This document shows, in pieces, positions 20,666 to 24,019 of a DNA stretch of 24,019 nucleotides. The stretch's first letter is position 1. Every line of letters starts with the position of its first letter. Under the pieces are notes generated by a model that made no database searches, was not told where the DNA came from, and saw only the letters and a list, made by a program, of their open reading frames with translations. Source of the DNA: a virus. The DNA lies in the IMG/VR virus record IMGVR_UViG_3300027970_000139, positions 1 to 24,019 of that record; one strand, given 5' to 3'. The translations under genes and the position numbers were made by a program.

Positions 20666-21217
20666 ATGGCGCGCTGGTCTTTTGCGGGCAACCTGCAGGG
20701 CCCGGCTGGCCCGAGCGCGGTGTCGGCTGATGCCGGCAACAGCGCCAGGCTGGGCACTGACGCCAAGGTGTTTGTGCCCTCCTCCCTGTACGTCCTGCCC
20801 GCAGCGACGGCCAAGGTGTTGGGCGGCATCAAGGTGGGTGCTGGGCTGAGCATGACGGCCGATGGCGTGCTCAGCGCTGCGATGGCAACCACCTACGTCA
20901 ACAAGGCAGGTGATGTGATGAACGGCCCGCTGCGCTGGGCCAACAGCGGCGGTGTTTCAACCTTCAATGGCCGGGACGTTTACCTGTACTACGACGGGAC
21001 CTTCTTTCGTTGCCAGCTGCCGTCTTCTAGATCGGCCTGGCGAATTGAGAACAGCAGCGGTCAGGTGACCTTTGGCTCTTGTCCTGCAGCAGCTAGCCCG
21101 CCAGTTGCGGCCGGTGACCTGACCAATAAGGGCTATATCGACAAGCTCGTAAGCGCGCTTTTAGATGAGCTGCAGTCCCTCAAGGCAGAGGTGGCGGCCC
21201 TCAAGGCCGTGAGCTGA
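20666..21217 (+). CDS. Phage fibre protein with coiled-coil end
   Basis: 183 residues, starting directly after the previous stop. It begins MARWSFAGNLQGPAGPS, the same adaptor style as the two preceding fibre genes. TAKVLGGIKVGAGLSMTADG and TYVNKAGDVMNGPLRW are signature elements of tail-fibre shafts ('a...vlGgvkvG.glsi..dGvls' and 'yvnkaGDtMtGpL'). The last part, LVSALLDELQSLKAEVAALK, is a trimer-type coiled coil. It probably forms the distal receptor-binding fibre or joins with the collagen-like protein. No intramolecular chaperone domain or known receptor motif was seen. Confidence 0.82.
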   Translation: MARWSFAGNLQGPAGPSAVSADAGNSARLGTDAKVFVPSSLYVLPAATAKVLGGIKVGAGLSMTADGVLSAAMATTYVNKAGDVMNGPLRWANSGGVSTFNGRDVYLYYDGTFFRCQLPSSRSAWRIENSSGQVTFGSCPAAASPPVAAGDLTNKGYIDKLVSALLDELQSLKAEVAALKAVS

Positions 21218-21263
21218 GGCGTTGCTGGTGACCTACGGAGGAGAGCTTCTCCAACGGGCCTCG

Positions 21264-21356
21264 ATGTGCCGCAAGATGCGCCAATGTGCCGCGGGGAACC
21301 TGGCAGCACGCGTCAGAGCGCGCCAGGTTGGGTGCATCTGGGGCATGAGCAGATGA
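21264..21356 (+). CDS. Possible 30-residue coupled ORF before the Nif11 gene
   Basis: ATG 21264 opens a frame (MCRKMRQCAAGNLAARVRAR onward) whose stop overlaps the Nif11 ATG as ATGA. A strong GGAGGAG lies at 21237-21243, about 20 nt upstream, which is too far for ideal initiation, and a GGAGA-GCT-TCTCC hairpin overlaps it. The peptide is basic with three Cys. It may be a coupling leader rather than a functional protein. Confidence 0.25.
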   Translation: MCRKMRQCAAGNLAARVRARQVGCIWGMSR

Positions 21357-21580
21357 GCTGGTCGGATCTGGAGCGGTTGGTGGCTGATGCAGAAACCAGC
21401 CCTGAGCTCCAGCAGACACTCCGCCAAAGCCGCAGCCGCCAGGAGCTGCTCCACACCGCCCGCCGGCTGGGCTACCGGGTCACCAGAGCTGACCTGCAGA
21501 ACGCCTGGCTGGAGCACCACAACACAGCAGCAGCCAATGAAGCCGGTGGTGCTGATCGATGGGCAGCTGGAGGCAGCTGA
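21353..21580 (+). CDS. Nif11-domain small protein
   Basis: 75 residues from ATG 21353. MSWSDLERLVADAETSPELQ, TLRQSRSRQELLHTARRLGY and RVTRADLQNAWLEHH follow the Nif11 pattern ('ms...l..fl..v..dpeLr..l......eel...A...Gy.vt..dl'). In picocyanobacteria Nif11 domains serve mainly as leader regions of ribosomal peptide precursors, but stand-alone Nif11 proteins are common. The C-terminal ~17 residues end in NEAGGADRWAAGGS with no Cys-rich core after a double Gly, so it does not look like a complete precursor. No lanthipeptide synthetase or peptidase-ABC gene is near. It follows the last fibre gene and faces the leftward block. Confidence 0.6.
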   Translation: MSWSDLERLVADAETSPELQQTLRQSRSRQELLHTARRLGYRVTRADLQNAWLEHHNTAAANEAGGADRWAAGGS

Positions 21581-21594
21581 CACTCAACCCTGAC

Positions 21595-21762
21595 CTAGAC
21601 GGCCCAGCGCAGGGGCTGCTCCCAGGCTTCTGCAGGGCAGATCAGATCCCAGCAGCTGCCGATCGGCTCAGGCAGGGTGAACAGCACCAACTGCTGAACC
21701 GCTGGGGCCGGCTTGCCCTGCTTGGTGCTGCTGGAGCGGAAGAGGCTGGCGGTGGCTTGCAT
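21595..21762 (-). CDS. 55-residue unknown protein, possibly the 3' part of a frameshifted gene
   Basis: From ATG 21762 the peptide (MQATASLFRSSSTKQGKPAP, then VQQLVLFTLPEPIGSCWDLI and AEAWEQPLRWAV) has natural composition with a hydrophobic strand in the middle. Just upstream on the minus strand are runs of seven G and six T (21775-21789). Another frame upstream of these runs, from ATG 21896, also looks protein-like (SSLTGWQCRSIKAKACALRA); a one-base shift at the runs would fuse the two into a protein of about 100 residues. The 3' end converges on the Nif11 ORF with 14 nt between stops. Function unknown. Confidence 0.4.
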   Translation of the reverse strand: MQATASLFRSSSTKQGKPAPAVQQLVLFTLPEPIGSCWDLICPAEAWEQPLRWAV

Positions 21763-22043
21763 CGCAGGACGGAGAAAAAACGCCCCCCCTCGCGCCCAAT
21801 AAGCCGCCGGGTCAAGGCCGCCCGCAGGGCGCACGCCTTGGCCTTGATGCTGCGGCACTGCCAGCCCGTCAGGCTGCTGGCCCTTGGGCGAACCATCGGG
21901 GACGTGCTCTCCTCGGCAATGCACCCCTGCCGGCCTTGAACTCCAGGGGGGTAACAGGGGAAGAAAGCCGGGATTGGGCCCCCGGCAAGGCCAGAGCCTG
22001 TGGCTCCTGAGCTTGTGGCTCCTGAGCTTGTGGCTCCTGGGCC
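21763..22043 (-). other. Region with possible broken ORF and homopolymer runs
   Basis: No intact gene is called here. It contains six A (21775-21780) and seven C (21783-21789) on the plus strand, the possible frameshift point of the gene at 21595, and a minus-strand frame from 21896 with a short protein-like N terminus. The right end is a 15-bp tandem repeat. Confidence 0.35.
21999..22043. repeat. 15-bp tandem repeat, three units
   Basis: TGTGGCTCCTGAGCT is repeated exactly at 21999 and 22014, with a third, diverged unit at 22029-22043. It lies immediately 3' of the stop codon of the leftward gene at 22044. No hairpin or known element is evident. Confidence 0.7.
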
Positions 22044-22343
22044 CTAGGCCAGGGCGTGCCGCTGGGATTCGAGCGTGCAGCGCCGCAGCAGCTCCTGCTG
22101 GGCCAGCAGCCGCTCATCGAGGGCATCCACCCGGGCCAGGCACTGGCGGATGGCGGGCAGCACCTCTTCTTCCAGAAGAGTGATCTCCTCTTCTCCATAG
22201 GGCTGCTCGATCCAGGTGCGACGCAGCGGCAGATCGCGCCGCAGCATCAGCACCACCTCGATGGAACGGAGGGTGGATTCGAGCAGCAGGAACGGATCTT
22301 CTTCTGGCCGACAGAACTTGGACTGGGCGCTATGCGTGGCCAT
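22044..22343 (-). CDS. Helical acidic unknown protein
   Basis: 99 residues from ATG 22343; a longer frame to 22628 overlaps the S24 gene and looks like a shadow. The protein is nearly all helix: DPFLLLESTLRSIEVVLMLR, EEEITLLEEEVLPAIRQCL and VDALDERLLAQQELLRRC, with WIEQPYG as the only clear turn. Heptad spacing of Leu suggests a coiled coil or helical bundle. It lies 157 bp after the S24-like gene in the leftward block. No known motif. Confidence 0.55.
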   Translation of the reverse strand: MATHSAQSKFCRPEEDPFLLLESTLRSIEVVLMLRRDLPLRRTWIEQPYGEEEITLLEEEVLPAIRQCLARVDALDERLLAQQELLRRCTLESQRHALA

Positions 22344-22500
22344 GGGATTCGGCGCCAGGTGTGGCGCAGCGATGGGACCGATCCCAGAGGCGTACTGACG
22401 CAGGAAGGAAGCACAATGGAGAGGACCCGGAGTAAGCCCCACCGGAAGCCGACCCAGCCAGAGCGAGGCTTCTGCACAGGTCAGGACAAGGCAGGAGCGA

Positions 22501-22905
22501 TCAGATCTTGCGTAAGCGCGGCTTGCCAAGGTGATGCACCGCGTGCACCACCACGCCAAATAGCCCTGAGCGATCAAAGACCTCCAGGTCCAAAGGAATT
22601 GCTGTCTCTCCTGGCCGCACCGGTTCAAGCAACCACTGCTCTCCCTGACGCAACAGAGGCCGCATCAAGAAGCTGCCCTGGTGGGCAACTACGACGACAT
22701 GGCCGGAGCACGGTTCCACACTGCGGTCGATCACCATCAAGTCGCCGTCGTTGATCCCGTGCTGGCGCATGCCATTGCCGCTGGCCCGCATGTAGAAGGT
22801 GCAAACCGGTTTGGGAATCAGGGCGGATTGGAGATCCAAGCCCTCACCCAAAGAGCCCGGGCAGAAGGGCACAGGCTCTCCAATAGGCAGGTCGGCCAAA
22901 ATCAA
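22501..22905 (-). CDS. S24-family (UmuD/LexA-like) protein lacking both catalytic residues
   Basis: 134 residues from TTG 22905, as no ATG or GTG is available before a TAG upstream. The UmuD framework is clear: LDLQSALIPKPVCTFYMRAS, GMRQHGINDGDLMVIDRSVE, GHVVVVAHQGSFLMRPLL, then an FDRSGLFGVVVHAVHHL end. Active UmuD has Ser in SGDSM (S60 of E. coli) and Lys in FTVKRL (K97); here these are SGNGM (Gly45) and FLMRPL (Arg82). The usual Ala-Gly self-cleavage segment near the N terminus is also absent, and there is no HTH. It therefore cannot use the Ser-Lys mechanism and may act as a dominant partner of host UmuD or LexA-like proteins. No umuC is in the window. Confidence 0.82.
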   Translation of the reverse strand: MILADLPIGEPVPFCPGSLGEGLDLQSALIPKPVCTFYMRASGNGMRQHGINDGDLMVIDRSVEPCSGHVVVVAHQGSFLMRPLLRQGEQWLLEPVRPGETAIPLDLEVFDRSGLFGVVVHAVHHLGKPRLRKI

Positions 22906-22971
22906 ACCAGTGGAAGCAGCAGTACAGCCGTTCTACTCCTGGTGAGGTGTGTTGGGTTGGGCTGGGCCGGC

Positions 22972-23211
22972 TCAGCTGCCTGCTTCTGGCCAGGGCACAA
23001 GCTTCATATCCCCCACCTTGTTCCAGGCTTTGCATTTGGGATCAGCCAGCCGGTAGATGGCGCTGCCGTCTGGCCCGTTCTTGGTGACGACCAGGACCGG
23101 CGCACCAGGCCAGCCGATCCGCCAAAGCTGCTCACCATCGGCCAACACAATCAAATCGCCGGTGGCAGGGTGCTTGAGGTCTGGGGCCATCGCTGCACCG
23201 TAGAAAGCCAT
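22972..23211 (-). CDS. Small beta-rich unknown protein
   Basis: 79 residues from ATG 23211. LKHPATGDLIVLADGEQLW, RIGWPGAPVLVVTKNGPDG, SAIYRLADPKCKAWNKVG and MKLVPWPEAGS suggest a small all-beta fold of SH3 type. The frame extends to a GTG at 23298 that overlaps the sigma stop as TAGTG, which would add 29 residues; I prefer the ATG because a perfect hairpin (23269-23289) lies in that extension and the added sequence is less protein-like. It is part of the leftward operon between the sigma-like and S24-like genes. Function unknown. Confidence 0.55.
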   Translation of the reverse strand: MAFYGAAMAPDLKHPATGDLIVLADGEQLWRIGWPGAPVLVVTKNGPDGSAIYRLADPKCKAWNKVGDMKLVPWPEAGS

Positions 23212-23268
23212 TGGCGATTCGTTGCTAGTGCGGCAGAACAATCGGTAGGGGCTCGCACGGATCAGGTG

Positions 23269-23289
23269 CGCCTGGCTCCGCGCCAGGCG
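23269..23289. repeat. Perfect hairpin between the second sigma gene and its downstream neighbour
   Basis: CGCCTGGC-TCCGC-GCCAGGCG forms an 8-bp perfect stem 9 nt downstream of the sigma stop on the minus strand. There is no T tract, so mRNA processing, attenuation or stability control is likelier than termination. Confidence 0.5.
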
Positions 23290-23297
23290 GGTGGGCA

Positions 23298-23879
23298 CTA
23301 GGCCACCAGCTGCTGCCGCAGAGCCTCAAGAGCCTTCTTCTGGGCCCGCTGCACGGACATGGCGCTGATCTCCAGCTGCTCTGCCGCCTGCCGGAGCGAG
23401 AGGCCCTCAAGGATGGTGAGCCTCAGGGCCGTGGCTTGCGGCGCAGGCAGCTGATCTACAAGCTGCTCCAGCGCCAGATCATCAGCGGGGCTTGCTGCTT
23501 CTTGCTCTGGGCTGGCCAGCTGATCGAGCAGGCACGGCTCGCCAGCGGCCTGGCCATCAAGGCTGATGTGACCCAAAGGGCACTGACCCTGCTCATGCAG
23601 CCGCCGTGGAATGCGCACCAGCCGCACCCGATCGCGCAGGTGATGCTGCAGGGCTCCTGAGATGCAGCGGCGCAGATAGGGCTCTGCAGGCTCGCCTGCT
23701 TTGCAGCGCAGGACAGAGCGGAGCAGGGCTTCTCTGGCTACCTGGATCAGATCCTCCCGCTCGACCAAAGGGAAGAAGCGGCGGGCTACAGCTGAAGCAA
23801 CGGAATCAGCCAGGGAGAGGTGCTCCAGCACCAGGGCATCGCGGGCACGGAGGGCAGAGCGGGAAAGTGGGGCAGCCAT
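23298..23879 (-). CDS. Sigma-70-like factor with regions 2 and 4, region 3 reduced
   Basis: 193 residues from ATG 23879. Residues ~12-92 match sigma region 2: DALVLEHLSLADSVASAVAR, EREDLIQVAREALLRSV and YLRRCISGALQHHLRDRVRL, followed by VRIPRRLHEQ. A Gly/Pro/acidic linker (~97-135) takes the place of region 3. Residues ~137-190 form region 4, LPAPQATALRLTILEGLSLR and QAAEQLEISAMSVQRAQKKA, the HTH that reads -35 boxes. It thus has the domain set missing from the factor at 7944 and lacks the one that factor retains. It heads the leftward block with the inactive S24 protein. It could drive early genes, autoregulate, or supply region 4 to the other factor. Confidence 0.78.
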   Translation of the reverse strand: MAAPLSRSALRARDALVLEHLSLADSVASAVARRFFPLVEREDLIQVAREALLRSVLRCKAGEPAEPYLRRCISGALQHHLRDRVRLVRIPRRLHEQGQCPLGHISLDGQAAGEPCLLDQLASPEQEAASPADDLALEQLVDQLPAPQATALRLTILEGLSLRQAAEQLEISAMSVQRAQKKALEALRQQLVA

Positions 23880-24019
23880 CTAGGGACGGCGAAGAACCCC
23901 ACCCCCAACGGCCAGCCGCAGGGATGTGACAAGGACGCCCCACCGGGGCGCATGGCCCGATCCTTGACGCAGCGCGAGGACTGGACGAGGGATTTAGGTG
24001 GGTGTTTGACGGCCTGGTG
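23880..24019. promoter_or_regulatory. Control region upstream of the second sigma gene, with hairpin
   Basis: The 140 bp to the window edge should hold the leftward promoter, but no clear -10/-35 pair and no CAATAGC motif is present. GCCCC-ACC-GGGGC (23937-23949) is a perfect hairpin. On the plus strand a frame opens at ATG 23952 (MARSLTQREDWTRDLGGC onward) and runs off the end; it may be the start of a divergent gene but is too short to judge. Confidence 0.35.

Overview
The window looks like most of a cyanobacterial phage or prophage, probably from a freshwater Synechococcus/Cyanobium-type host. The host guess rests on very high GC, six copies of the cyanobacterial HIP1 octamer GCGATCGC (580, 5439, 6518, 8610, 9248, 14591), gene starts that mostly lack Shine-Dalgarno sites, and a Nif11-domain gene. 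No integrase, tRNA or attachment site was seen, so prophage, free phage and phage-derived element cannot be separated. Both ends cut into further sequence.

Layout. (1) About 3-5322, plus strand: an early or replication/recombination block. It holds a PD-(D/E)XK-type resolvase-like protein, an XRE-like HTH protein, an ERF-family single-strand annealing protein, a small protein ending in an SSB-like acidic tip, a DnaQ-type DEDDh exonuclease with an extra C-terminal domain, and several tiny translationally coupled ORFs. (2) 5619-7879: small and large terminase, closed by an intrinsic terminator. (3) 7944-8522: a sigma factor with regions 2 and 3 but no region 4. (4) 8546-8972, minus strand: a HicB-like protein and a one-TM miniprotein. 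(5) 9130-13352: DUF4055-type portal, unknown head-region genes, coiled-coil scaffold. (6) 13460-15631, minus strand: an unknown small protein with its own terminator, a holin-like protein, a C39-type peptidase (probable endolysin) and a ParE/antitoxin pair. (7) 15714-21217, plus strand: major capsid protein, two small virion-type proteins (one with a 27-bp minisatellite and a HeH/Rho-N-like C terminus), then four fibre/spike genes. (8) A Nif11-domain ORF, then a leftward block (21595-23879) with a second sigma-like protein, unknown small proteins and a UmuD/LexA-like S24 protein lacking both catalytic residues.

System-level reading. The motif CAATAGC occurs four times on the plus strand by my reading, always between genes and 19-41 nt before a start codon: ERF operon, portal, major capsid and collagen-like fibre. 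Three copies extend to CGGCAATAGC. I propose a phage-specific -10-like promoter read by one of the two reduced sigma factors, analogous to T4 late transcription, where gp55 lacks a -35-reading domain. In front of the capsid and fibre genes the motif, a GC hairpin and the ATG are spaced almost identically. A second pattern is a small palindrome, GCACC-N4-GGTGC, found at gene ends and amplified as a coding minisatellite. Although head, packaging, lysis and fibre genes are present, no tail tube, tape measure or sheath gene is recognisable.
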